Of a stretch of DNA of 64,000 nt, positions 1-10,590 are shown one piece after another. The position numbers were made by a program, and so were the translations under genes. Source of the DNA: Sorex araneus (Eukaryota; Chordata; Mammalia; Eulipotyphla; Soricidae); contig NC_073302.1 in the NCBI RefSeq assembly GCF_027595985.1, positions 15,866,311-15,930,310 of the forward strand. The letters are read 5' to 3'. The stretch's first letter is position 1. Each line of letters opens with the position of its first letter. Below the pieces are notes generated by a model. The model saw only the letters and a list, made by a program, of their open reading frames with translations, had not been told where the DNA came from and did not search any database.

Positions 1-514
1 TTCTGTGGTCCATGGTTCAAATAGAAACATTGACCTAGAATGGTATGAATCACCATCCCCTATACCATCTGACAGGCCAATTTGTACATTTTCCACCACA
101 GTTTAATGCCTGTTTGAATTTCTCTTTGTGTAAAAGGCCCATAACTGCGTGCTCCCATCTCCACTGCCCAAGAATTATTTAAAATATTGTGAAAGACAGG
201 TTGAGATTAGCAAAGACATTCCAGGGATTATTATTAATTAGATATTAAATGGGGATACACAGAATGTGCACCATTTATAACGTCAGGGAAATAAAAGAAG
301 ATAGGATACAAGGGAAGGAGAGAGAAAAAGGAAACAAGATATTTTCAATGTTTTGTGTCGGAAGGAAATAGGTATAAATGTCAAAAGACTCTGAAGTACA
401 GTAATCCCGACATAATGTGACTCTCCCACATGCTTGACAGGGCAATGAATATGGTATAAATCTCTTCTCTACTAGTATAAAACAACTGTGTACTCCATTC
501 CTGACTTAATTGGA
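1..514. other. Unannotated, no gene recognised
   Basis: AT-rich sequence with stops in all frames. I see no repeat that I can name and no exon-like segment. Confidence 0.4.
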
Positions 515-835
515 TGGTTTCACACTCAGTAAAGTGAATCAGAAAGTAAAAGAGAAATACTGAGTGATCTCATTTATATTCAGTGTATAAAGAAACAAAA
601 AAAAGGATTAGACAGTCCCCAGTGGAAACAAACTCTAAGATATGATTAATAGAACAGGGAACTGAAGAGGTGAAAGGAGCAGGAGGTTGAAGGGATTTGG
701 GGGCAATGTTGGAAGGGTCTTAAGACAGAGGTCAAAGAAATGATGTAGCAACAGTGACTGGTATAAAATCTATGACTTTAGTACTATTGTAAACTATGCT
801 GCTTGATAAAAAGTAAAAATTGTAAAAGAAAAAGA
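515..835 (+). mobile_element. L1 3' end fragment
   Basis: The stretch around 530-600 reads like the end of a mammalian L1: a GTGAATCAGAAAG start, a TGATCTCATTTATAT motif, then TATAAAGAAACAAA. A purine-rich, G-rich segment (650-720) and an A-rich end follow, as in L1 3' UTRs. It is diverged and has no open frame. Boundaries are approximate. Confidence 0.6.
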
Positions 836-1082
836 ATTTTGAATTCTTAGAGTAGAGTAGTCATTAAGGCAATCCTGAGGAATTCTCACGTATACTGAAC
901 TCACATTTAGGATAAAGATTTTAACTCATCTTGAGGAATATATTACACTTCCTCTAATGGGCGACATGGGAAAAAGAAAAGGAAAAAAAGAGCTAAAGAA
1001 AGAGAATTAGGTGTCAGAGAAAGAGAAGAGAGCTTCATTTGCACATGGTCCCAAGCCCCATCTTGATTTTCTAAATCATTAA

Positions 1083-1165
1083 TCCTGAAGACAGAGCCAG
1101 GAATAAGCCTTGAGCACTACCACTGTGACCAAAAGTCATTCCCTGTCTCAAATAAAAAAAAAAAG
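1083..1165 (+). mobile_element. Old SINE 3' fragment (family A relative)
   Basis: The segment carries the 3' half of the A body in diverged form (ACAGAGCCAGGAATAAGCC, then GAGCACTACCACTGTGACC) and ends in an A-rich tract. The younger SINE at 1168 inserted into or beside that tail. Confidence 0.5.
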
Positions 1166-1167
1166 AG

Positions 1168-1350
1168 GGGGCTGGGGCTTTTAGCACAGCAATAGCACAG
1201 CAGGTAGGGCGTTTGCCTTGCATGCGGCCGACCCGGGTTCGAATCTCAGCATCCCATATGGTCCCCTGAGCACCGCCAGTAGTAATTCCTGAGTGAAGAG
1301 CCAGGAGTAACCCCTGTGCATCGCTGGGTGTGAACCAAAAAGAAAAAAAA
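1168..1350 (+). mobile_element. SINE family A (SOR-like)
   Basis: tRNA-like head with a recognisable B box (GGGTTCGAATC), then the CATATGGTCCCCTGAGCACC body and an A-rich tail. The head has a short internal duplication (AGCACAGCAATAGCACAGC). A-rich sequence ending AAAAGAGG lies on both sides and is the probable TSD. Confidence 0.85.
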
Positions 1351-1420
1351 AGAGGCCATACTAAAAGTGTGTAAGAAGTAAATCTAGACTAATTGTGCTT
1401 CTCTAAATCCATCCCTACTC

Positions 1421-1790
1421 TGATAGTTTAAGACAGATTGTGCTTCTCCTCCAAAAGAAACTCATATGAAGCCTACATTCAAATTTCATGGTATTTGGCA
1501 TTGGATCTTTAGGAGGTAATTCAATCTTATTGTGGGATTCTATTGAATGAGACAAGTGCATTATGAGAAAGCCATGCAAGATCATGTCTCCCTTTCTTTA
1601 CCATGAAGGAAGACACAGGGAAAGAGGACCATTTGCAAGCCAGGAAGATGAATCTCAATGTCATCTTTCTGATCTGCCACATCATTGATCTTACCCTTCC
1701 CAACTTGCAAATGTTGAGAAATGGTTGTTGTTTAAGACAAGGGTCTTTTACTTGCTGTTAGAGCTACCCAAACTTGACAGACTAAGACAG
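1421..1790 (+). mobile_element. MaLR-type solo LTR (MST/MLT1-like)
   Basis: Landmarks of mammalian MaLR LTRs occur in the expected order: TGATAG start, CTCATATGAAGCC, ATGGTATTTGG, TTTAGGAGGTAATT, GAAGACACAGGGAAAG, TTGCAAGCCAGGAAGA, TTGTTGTTTAAGAC and an ACTAAGACAG end. No internal retroviral sequence is attached. It is diverged, consistent with an old insertion. The exact subfamily cannot be set by eye. Confidence 0.8.
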
Positions 1791-2728
1791 ACTCCAACCC
1801 ACATGAGACTTTTCTGAATCATCGAGTCTCACAATTTTCTCTGTGTTATTTTCCCCAATTCAGCTACAATCATCAGTGGGGAGAAACGTGCTTTAAAGGA
1901 AATGTGTTAAATCAGCATGGGTGAGGCCAGTGTAGAAACTGGGAAGAGGGGCTGTCTAGAGAATGGTGGGTGACAAGAACACAGCGTCCTGTGAGTTGCC
2001 ATTGCTTTCCATGGAGAGACCTTCAGCATGAAGAGGGCATAAAGATTTGTGACCAGTGAAAATTACTGGGATTTGGTGCAGTTTTCAACTGTGCCCTCCC
2101 CTACCCCCTCATGAGAAACTCTTCATGCTTTTTCTCCTCTGACAAAGATTGTTCACACTCTTTGTTTCTTGGTGTCTTCAGAATCATGGGAAAATAAGGG
2201 CCAAGTCAGAAAATTCATTTGGACTTCTTTCTCTTTTGATCCACATAAAGAATGGTTCACACTTTGCTGCCTCCTACCTAAGTTGACAATTTAGTAGCTA
2301 TTTCTGCTCCAAGAACTGGAGACAGTGATCAACTTAAGTGATGCTTATGAAATATCTCTATGTTCATAGGCATTTCACCAGACTCCTCCTCCCCTTTTCT
2401 CCCATCCTTAATTTTTTTCATAACTTCCTGATTTTCAAATTACTAGACTTTAGGGATGTGTATAATATGGTTTCTATAACAGTTAAAGTTTGCCCTTCTC
2501 CCACTCACCATCAAATGTCCTTTAACTGCAGTTTATTTGCTACTCAGTCACAATTGCATTACCTCAAGAAGTTTCCCTCAAGATATTTTTTTTTCCCCAG
2601 AATGCTGCAGACTCTTTGTAAAAGCTAATGATGTTTTGGATCTTTGCATTTTTCCTTTATGTCATGTAATTTAATTGTAATTAAATTAACAATATCAGAC
2701 TTAATAGTTACTGTTAAATTCTCTTGTA
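1791..2728. other. Unannotated, no gene recognised
   Basis: Probably unique sequence. A 96-codon open frame at 2338-2628 has no recognisable domain and I regard it as chance. Confidence 0.4.
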
Positions 2729-2820
2729 AAATGTCAGCTCCATGAATATAGGGAACTACTTTGTGTTCACCATTTCCAGAATTTAATATGGTGTCAGGAG
2801 TCCAATAAGTAATTTAGTTT
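2729..2820 (+). repeat. Ancient MIR/L2-type 3' fragment
   Basis: The order AGCTCCATGAATATAGGGAACTA, TTTGTGTTCACCATTTCCAG, GGTGTCAGGAGTCCAATAAGT resembles the shared 3' ends of old mammalian repeats (regulated-amount, tissue-type phrase ending in CAATAA). Short and diverged. Confidence 0.4.
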
Positions 2821-3854
2821 CAAGAATAGCAAATTGATGTGAAGAGGCTCATTAGCAAGACCGTGTTGGTTTCCTTTGGTCTTCAATTAAAATGTATTAC
2901 AAGTATACCTAAATCAGTAGGTCAGGGGACAGTCTATCTGGTCATCACACATAAAGAGACCCCAAATCTGTTGTCTTAGATATCTGAAAGCACACATCCC
3001 CTTTAAATGTTTTCTATACACTTTTAGAAGCTTTCAGACATTTCCACCACCACCCCTACCCTAGGATTTTGACCTTTTAGTCTCTGTTTCCAGATCAAAT
3101 TCTCCCCTTCGTACCACTACAAAAATTTAGACCTAAGACTCATATTCTGTCTCTGACTTTACAAATATGTCCAATTATCACAACCATTCCTGAATATTGG
3201 CAATATTACTTTGGCAATATTACAATATAATATTGGCAATATTATTTTCAGGGACAGATGGAAACAAATGCTTATATCAGAGAATACATAATGCAAAGTC
3301 TCTAGTATTACCCGCTTCTCCTATGAAGTCCTCTTACAAGCATGTAGACTCCCTACCACTCACATACTCCACAGCAATGTAATTTTCTGACTACATACCT
3401 GTTATCTGCTCATTTCATCATATTTTCCAAACCTTCCTAAGATGTTTCTTTTTCTAATTTTTCCCCCTATTTCATGTCCTCTATTTGGTTTTAGGAATGT
3501 CACAGAATATATTCTCTTATTGTCAAACTGATGAATTTTCCCCATCATTTAATACCATATTATATTCCAAATAGGAATCTGAGTCATTTCAAATAGTGTT
3601 TTGTGTTATTTTTCTATACAAATACAGATTTCTTCCCAAGATGAATCTAATTGTTATGTGATAAGATGTTGCTTATTGTTTTCATCTTACTGTTATCTCT
3701 TCTTTTAAAAAAACTCAATTTGTGTCATTTTTTTTCCCAAATGACATATACTATAGAAATCAGAGTGAATTTTTCCAAGTGAAAACCAATGTAACAATAA
3801 AAATCAGATATAGTACTTAAACCATATAGCTAGGGAGGCATATAAATCTGGGCT
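2821..3854. other. Unannotated, no gene recognised
   Basis: AT-rich sequence with one short tandem repeat near 3199 (listed separately). No coding signal. Confidence 0.4.
3199..3244. repeat. Short tandem repeat
   Basis: The word TTGGCAATATTA occurs about three times with an ACAATATAATA spacer. The repeats account for the small open frame that starts at 3197. Confidence 0.6.
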
Positions 3855-3995
3855 AACATCTCCTTTAGTCTACAAGCTGTGGGACTTCAGGTAAGTTATT
3901 TAAACTCTCAAATATTCCATTTTCCAACTGTAAAATAAGAATTACAATGCTCCTGATTATTTTAGTTACATAAGATAATAAATCACTTCATTGTT
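3855..3995 (+). mobile_element. MIR SINE
   Basis: The MIR core is readable: CTACAAGCTGTGGGACTTCAGGTAAGTTATTTAAACTCTC, followed by CCATTTTCCAACTGTAAAATAAG and a TAAGATAATAAAT end, in the usual order. Diverged, as expected of this ancient mammalian family. Confidence 0.75.
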
Positions 3996-4224
3996 TAAAC
4001 CAATTTGAAATGGTTTGTTTCTTGCTTCCCATCAAAAGCTTGATAAATCACCCACTGTTATTAACACATGCATTAATATATGACTTTCTCTATTTCAGTG
4101 ACTTCTTTTCTGCTCTCTTGATCTATGTTTTTACATTGACTATAACACCACAGCTTGAGACTTAGATAAATCCTCAACAAATATTACTAATGATTATCAT
4201 AAAATGAAATGTACTACTATTTTA

Positions 4225-4385
4225 TTTTTTTCTTTTACTATTTTTTAAGATACCATGATTTACAAAGTTGAGTTGTTTCAGACATACAATGTTCTAACAA
4301 TAATCCCTTCACCAGTGTTTCCCTCACTCCATCAATGTCCCCAGTTTTCCTCCTACCCTCAAACTTGCCCTCTTGGCAGGTGTAT
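4225..4385 (-). mobile_element. L1-type 3' end
   Basis: On the minus strand the segment reads CACTGGTGAAGGGAT, then AGAACATTGTATGTCTGAAAC and a poly(A) end. The same signature ends the retroposons at 36485, 39229, 59762 and 60822. Only the terminal part is present. Confidence 0.6.
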
Positions 4386-4667
4386 AATAAATCTATTTCA
4401 TATTACTTGCTCAAACAAAACTTAAATGAATAACAAATGTAATTATAATAAAATTAGATCAGTAAGAGTTAATCAGTGATGATTGACTCTTTTTTAAGTA
4501 ATATAAATAAAAATATAATTCCTTATTGAAAATTTGGAAAATATCTTAGAAAGTTAGGAGTAAAGATATCTTTCTTAATTTAGTAGAGGCCAATAATATG
4601 CACAGTTCGTGTTGTACTCAAGGCCACATGTTGGGAAATTTGCCTGTTTAAAGGTCTTTTAATGCTT

Positions 4668-4844
4668 TTTTTTTTTTTTTGCTTTTTGGGTCACACCTGG
4701 CGATGCACAGGGTTTACTCCTGGCTCTGCACTCAGGAATTACCCCTGGCTGTGCTCAGGGGACCATACGGGATGCTGGGAATCGAACCCGGGTCGGCCGC
4801 GTGCAAGGCAAACGCCCTACCCGCTGTGCTATTGCTCCAGCCCC
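4668..4844 (-). mobile_element. SINE family A (SOR-like)
   Basis: Near-consensus full-length copy. TSD TCTTTTAATGCTT lies at 4655-4667 and 4845-4857. The poly(A) tail (poly-T here) adjoins the left TSD, and the tRNA-like head with an intact B box is at the right. The low divergence suggests a young insertion. Confidence 0.93.
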
Positions 4845-4869
4845 TCTTTTAATGCTTCTTACATAACTG

Positions 4870-5990
4870 TTTACAAGGCTATGAATTCCCTACACTCTTG
4901 CCTGTCTTTGAAGCTCTGTATTATTCCTTAAAATCTGAATGGTAATCTAGTTTAAAGAGTGTTCTTGGTGAGGTGTTTATTTAGTTGAGTTTTTGAAATG
5001 TATCCTTTCTTACTCTCATGCTCTCTGGCTTATGGAATTTCATTTGATAGATCTGCTGTATATCTTATAGATTTCCTTTGGATGTAAGCTCCTTTATTTA
5101 AAAAAAAATCTTGCTTCTTCAGTATTCTGCTCTATCTTTGGGCTGTGTCATTTTGAGTGCAATGTGTCTGAGTTTTTCTAGTTGAGTGTATTTTTGCTGA
5201 GATTCTTTGGTCCCATGGATCTTGGTTCATGCAGTCCTCAATTCTGGAAAATTCTATTGGTGATTTCTTTACCTATTGGTTCTTCAAATGCCTCTACCTG
5301 TTCTTCAAGGACACTCATGATTTTTTTTTCAGGAATTACTCCTGGCGGTGCTCAGGGGACCATATGGGATGCTGGGAATCGAACCTGGATTGGTTTCGTG
5401 CAAGGCAAACACCCTACTTGCTGTGCTATCGCTCCAGCCCCAAGGACACTGATGATTCTTATATTGTTCCTCTTGAAACCATCCTATAGTTCTCTGGTAT
5501 GTTGTTTGTTTCTTTGCAGACTATTTTGCACCTTCTTTTTCCTAGTGCTTTCCTTCTTCTTATGGCAGAGTTTGTCCTTTTTTTCCTTTTTCTTTTGCTC
5601 AGCATTTGTTATTTGTTATCATTTTAAATCACTGACCATATTCTTCATTTATGCCATTGCTGATTGTAGTGTTGTTTGTAATTTTGACTCTCTATATGAC
5701 TCTGCTGAATACATGTGATATTTCTTTAAATTCATTCAATATCTTCATCACGGTGTCACTAAAAACATGGTCTGAGTGAGGACTCACTGGTGTCATTCAT
5801 GTCTTCGGTAATGTTGTGTTCACTTATTGAACTTGGCAAGTTTCTACATGGTTTCTAGTGTTTTTGGTTTTCTAGTGTTTTGGCTGTGCTGGAGTGAGTT
5901 TTTTTATAGTTAGACTTGGAAGATGCTGAGGATTTAAGCTAAGGTTATTTGCTGTCTTCTCTCTCTGCCTTCACCAAATGACAGGAAGAA
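4870..5990 (-). mobile_element. HAL1/L1 ORF1 relic
   Basis: The reverse complement aligns by eye with the plus-strand relic at 28040-29345 over several blocks. These include a CTCATCCACAGC-like block, a GAAGACAT...AACAC block, TTCAATGAGTTCAAAG-like sequence, CTCAAAATGACA and GGAAAGATATACAGC. These blocks belong to the ORF1 coiled-coil and C-terminal region of L1 or its ORF1-only relative HAL1. The frame is broken. It is interrupted by the SINE at 5323. Confidence 0.65.
5323..5440 (-). mobile_element. SINE family A, 3'-shortened
   Basis: A copy with a 17-bp TSD (CAAGGACACTCATGATT at 5306-5322, one mismatch at 5441-5457). The A tail directly follows the AATTCCTG position of the body, so about 50 bp of the normal 3' end is missing even though the 3' side is TSD-bounded. 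It inserted into the HAL1/L1 relic. Confidence 0.88.
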
Positions 5991-7319
5991 TAACTGTGAA
6001 CATAATGTAATATTTTTGAGCGGATCTGTTGCTTTGGGCATATTTATATGGCACAGATTGGGTGTGGAGGCTGCTGAAAGCTATCTGGAATGATCATTTA
6101 ACTATTTAAATAATGTTACTTTTTAATTATTTGAAAAATACTACTTAGCACAGGCTTACCCTATAAGTATCTTTCAATTGTATTACTTTAGATAAAATTA
6201 TAATCATATATTACACGTAAATAGAAATAAAAGTTATTTCTTCCTTCTTGATATGCAAGTTTCTCACAATCATATCAAGATTTCCCCCCACCCCGGAAGT
6301 CATCTTCTCTAATTGCATAGTAAGCAGATAAGAAATAGGACTGATTTTAGTAAAATGCAGTGCAAACTACACAATGTGCAGCATTTTCCTGGTCATGATG
6401 TTGGTTCATACATTTAGTGTATTTAGAGTCAAAATAGAATAATATGCTTTGTAATTATGGGAATCCATGGGCTTCCGTGGACAGGAATAAGGAAGCACTA
6501 TGCTAATGTAACCATTTTGCAGACCTGAGGAAGTCTACCGGACATGGAGAAGATGACAAAGAAAAAAGAATCACAAAAAAAGAAAGAAAGAAAATATACT
6601 TGACCAAACTGTTCCTAAGTCCACATGTTTTATTTATGCAGTCAATCCCTCTTTATCACTGACACATCAATCACAAGGGCTTGTAGAAACAACCTACTCA
6701 AAGAAATCTAAACAATACACTCTTAGTATCTTTGTGATAACATACTTTCTACTCAATTTCATAGTTTTATGCTTTTATATTTGCAATAATATAGTTCTTT
6801 TTATTATCTGATAAGAATAGAATATTATAATTGATATTCTTTCATTGAAGATAAGACCTGTTCACCTACTTACATTTACAAATTAATCTAAGATCACTTA
6901 ATTAAGTTTCAAAGATAAGATGCTTTGGATTTTGAGTCAAATTAAATTAAATTTAAAAATCGAGGTTAACAGATAATTTTCCAATATTTTCCTAATTCCA
7001 TTCTGGAATGTAGTGTATTCAACCATTTAATCAAATCTTCTTTAAATTCTCTCTAATATGGTTTTATAGATTTATTTATGACTACATATTGCACTTTCAA
7101 TTTATGTCTCAATATTTCACATTTTATTGCTATTATGAGAGGCTGCCTAAGTGTGTTTTCCAAATGGTAACTGTCATTTATAAGATGAAATTGTTATTAT
7201 ACTAATATTCCATAATATTATAATATATAACTCTATATAAGAATATTCTATATAATGTCATAATACTAATATTATACCAATGCTTTCCTTAACAGTTTAA
7301 ACTCATTTTCAGAAGCTCA
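5991..7319. other. Unannotated AT-rich block
   Basis: Very AT-rich, with many short TAATATT-type runs near 7190-7280. No gene or named repeat recognised. Confidence 0.4.
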
Positions 7320-7545
7320 GCATATTGAAAATAGACTACCTGGTTCTAATCATAAATCCAACACTAATTACCATTATGTCCTTGATCAATTTACTTACCC
7401 CTGAGGGGCTTCAAACCCCCATTTGTAAATTATAACATTACTCATGTGTATGTTATGAATATTAATTAGAGGTACAATAAAAAAGATGAAGATACTACAT
7501 AACACATAGTAAATCTTCTATAAATTTTAACTCATCATTAATTAT
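7320..7545 (+). mobile_element. MIR SINE
   Basis: Readable MIR order: CACTAATTACCATTATGTCCTTGATCAATTTACTTACC, CCCATTTGTAAATTATAACATTA, ATGAATATTAATTAGAGG, then ACATAACACATAGTAAAT. Well diverged. Confidence 0.65.
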
Positions 7546-8112
7546 TGTTATTCTTGTTATTAATGCTATTCACATAACCAGTCTTAATTAATTTTACAAA
7601 TCTGACCTTGATTGATATATCCAAATCTAGCTAGCTGGCTAGGACATCAACTATTCTCTCCCTTAATACTTCCCATGTTCATGAACTTCTAATTATGCAA
7701 ATTTTGTAAAAATGACAACAGTGTTAGTGGACATGATGCTTTAATGATAATTTCAAAGAAAGTACCTATCTGATTTTATTATTTGATTTAAAAGTATTTC
7801 TTTATTATTTCAAGTACAAAGTTTTTTCTTGTCTTTTTTTCTTATTTTATTTCTGCATTTCTTCTTTCTAAGTGGTACATAGATATGAAATTTTCATATG
7901 AAAACAACAAATTGGAAACAAGTGAAAAATTTTTCTTCAATACTCATACTAAATGTCCCACTACCTATTAAGTTTACCAATAAATAATTTGTCTTTTAAG
8001 TTTTCATCTGCATGTATGTATGTAAATTCACATAAATATCATTTGGAGGTGTTGCTTTTCATGCAAATGCATTGTTTTCAAATCTGTTATTTTTGTACAA
8101 ATTTACTTGTAT
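7546..8112. other. Unannotated, no gene recognised
   Basis: AT-rich flank of the RTE insertion. An open frame that begins at 7953 runs into the RTE copy only by chance. Confidence 0.4.
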
Positions 8113-8124
8113 ATCCTTTTAAAT

Positions 8125-9775
8125 TACCAGATGGATCTATCACATCTTCCAGAAGGGCAATGGAAAAGGTTATCGATGACTTCTACTCGGATCTCTTTGA
8201 TAGCCACGTCCACTTGCCCGCATACCAAATTTCTCAGGATGAATATGTCATTCCCAGAGTTCTCCCTTTCGAAATCCAACACGCCATTTCATTGGTAAAG
8301 ATGGGTACAGCACCGGGTCCAGACAAGGTCAGACACCTGAACACCTGAAGAATCTGCTGCCAGTTCTCGTCAATACACTGGCTCGGCTCTTTACACGCTA
8401 CCTGTCTGAATGCAAGCTTCCTTCCCAGTGGAAAACCAGCAGGACCGTTCTGTTGTACAAGAAGGGAGACATCCACGACATCGGCAACTATCGCCAATCT
8501 GCCAGTTATCCGTTGTCTGCAAGTTGTTCACTCAAGTAATCCTGAATGAAATAGGCAGAACAGTAGATGAACAACAACCAAGTGAGCAAGCCAGGTTCCA
8601 AAAAGGAGTCAGCACAATCGACCATACCCACACGGTGAACTAGCTCATTGAGGTCTCGAGAGAGTCCAGGTCCATTGATTTAAAGAAGGCCTTTGATTCT
8701 GTTGAGACTGAAGTGGTCATCGAAGCCCTAGCCAAATAGGGTGTTTAAACTCAGTACATCAAGATCCTCCACGAGCTGTATTACAGATTCACCACCAGGA
8801 TCTCACCATTCTACAAAGAAGTGTTCATTGACGACATAAAGAGAGGGGTTCGGCAGGGCAACACTATTTCACCGAAACTCTTCAGTGCCATCCTTGAGAA
8901 CATCATAAGACGAGTGGAATGGGAAGGAATGAGAGAGAGGATAGACTGTCAGCAACTACACAACCTCCACTTCGCTGATGACATCATTCTAATCACACCA
9001 AATATTAGCCAAGTGGCACTCATGCTAGCCAACTTTGACTGTGAGTATGGAAAGGTCGGACTGCAGCTGAATCTTATGAAGACAATGTTCATAAGAAATG
9101 AACTAGTTCCTGATATTCCATTTGCCCTCAACGGAATAAACATCTCCGAATGCAACAGTTATGTGTACCTAGGTTGAGAACTTAACATGACAAACGATCT
9201 GGCACCTGAACTGCGCAGGAGGAAGAGAGCAGCGTGGAAGGCCTTCAAGAGCATCGAAGAAGTAGTTAAGAGGATGAAGAACCTATGGCTCTGAGCATAT
9301 CTTTTCGACTCCACCGTTCTTCCTGCACTAACATATGCCTCAGAGACTTAGGTCCTACAGAAACATGATGAGAACACTATTCGGGTATTCCAAAGAGGAA
9401 TCAAAGGAGCTATGCTTGGAGTATCACATTCCACTCAAGTGAGAGAAGGAATCCGGAGTTCCAATCTCCGTCAATGATCAAGAATCAGGGATGCTGTCTT
9501 GTTTGCCAAGGAGTCAAAAATCAGATGACCGCTGGACTAGAGCTGTTACTGACTGGATTCCATGGGAGGTCAAAAGACCTCGTGCACAGCTGCCCACCTA
9601 GAAGATGGTCAGACTTCTTCACCAAGACCCTGAATTAACCGTTTGAGGCTTTTCGTGTTCCTGGAGCAAGAAGACACCATTGGGCTACACTAGCATGCGA
9701 CAGAGATGAATGGAGACGTTACTGGAGCTCGCTCGAGCTAATAGATGAATAACAGGGTGACAAGTGATACAAGTG
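8125..9775 (+). mobile_element. RTE-clade LINE, 5'-truncated
   Basis: A 1.65-kb non-LTR retrotransposon copy. The left TSD ATCCTTTTAAAT (8113-8124) and right TSD ATCCTTTTTAAAT (9776-9788, one extra T) bound it. It starts in the region just before the RT domain, so the endonuclease half is absent, as in 5'-truncated insertions. The 3' end is a GATACAAGT-type tandem repeat, not poly(A), which is typical of RTE elements. The terminal module 9709-9775 recurs at the 3' ends of all family B and C copies here. Family assignment is from remembered RT motifs and the tail type. Confidence 0.88.
8131..9751 (+). pseudogene. RTE reverse transcriptase remnant
   Basis: The broken ORF encodes an RNA-dependent DNA polymerase that would reverse transcribe the LINE RNA at the target. 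Motifs occur in order: APGPDKV (8310-8330), IDLKKAFDS with a catalytic Asp (8674-8700), GVRQGNTISPKLF (8846-8884), the FADD catalytic pair (8971-8982), GLQLNLMKT (about 9058-9084), then SYVYLG and a C-terminal block ending EWRRYW near 9720. Damage includes a repeated ACACCTGA word near 8333-8346 that shifts the frame and in-frame stops at 8641, 8738 and 9176. Further stops lie beyond 9290. The endonuclease domain is missing. It cannot make active protein. Confidence 0.87.
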
Positions 9776-9788
9776 ATCCTTTTTAAAT

Positions 9789-10553
9789 ATTGCATGATCA
9801 TTCCATGAATAGTTATTCAAAGCAGTGTAATATAGTAATTTATTTGACCTTCCCTATGAGAGATTTTAATTTTTATAAATTGAGCCATAGTGAATACCCT
9901 TATGTATATTATATATTTACAAATGAAAATGAATTATAAAGGAAAAATAGTTTTAACTAATGAAATATAATCATTTTAATAAGGTGTTAAATTACTCTTT
10001 ATTTTCTAACACTAATAATTTTATTTTTAAGCTATTCATAAAAAATTTCTCCTTGAGTGTACATTTCTTTTGATGTACTTTAATAGATGCCTATATATGT
10101 TTTGTTCTCCATATTTTGTTTTCTGTGGTTTACATCAGTGTATTTATTGAATTAAGTAGTTAATGTTTTCCTGTCTAAAAATAATAGGCATTTTGAAAGA
10201 TAATAAATTTATAGATAAATGGGATAAAATGAAATATTGATAAAACCCAATAAATGGAAGTGTTTTTTTACTTTAAATTGCAACTAAAAGTTTGAAAAAT
10301 ACCTAATTGAATGTTATTCAATTTTGTACCTAAATTATGAAAATATCGTAAGAGGTAAAGACAAAAGTATAAAATATTTTAATGTATTTAATGGTTATGC
10401 ATTTCATTATGTTTTTGTGATATAGTAACTAACAATTATATTAAAATAATAATTAACTCTTCCATAATGAGTTATTCTCAATGTCATAAAGATCTGTAAT
10501 ATTGTGACCATTTTGTTGCTAAAACAAATTGCAAATCATAATGCCCCAAGGAA

Positions 10554-10560
<7 letters not shown>
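9789..10560. other. Unannotated AT-rich block
   Basis: About 770 bp of AT-rich sequence without a recognisable repeat or coding signal. Confidence 0.4.

Positions 10561-10589
<29 letters not shown>
10561..10589. repeat. (GA)n microsatellite
   Basis: Uninterrupted GA dinucleotide run, preceded by GA-rich sequence. Confidence 0.95.

Positions 10590-10590
<1 letters not shown>

Noticed and set aside
5182..5718. 178-codon open frame on the plus strand
   Set aside because: It runs antisense through a HAL1/L1 ORF1 relic and an A SINE; its sequence reflects those repeats and it has no domain.
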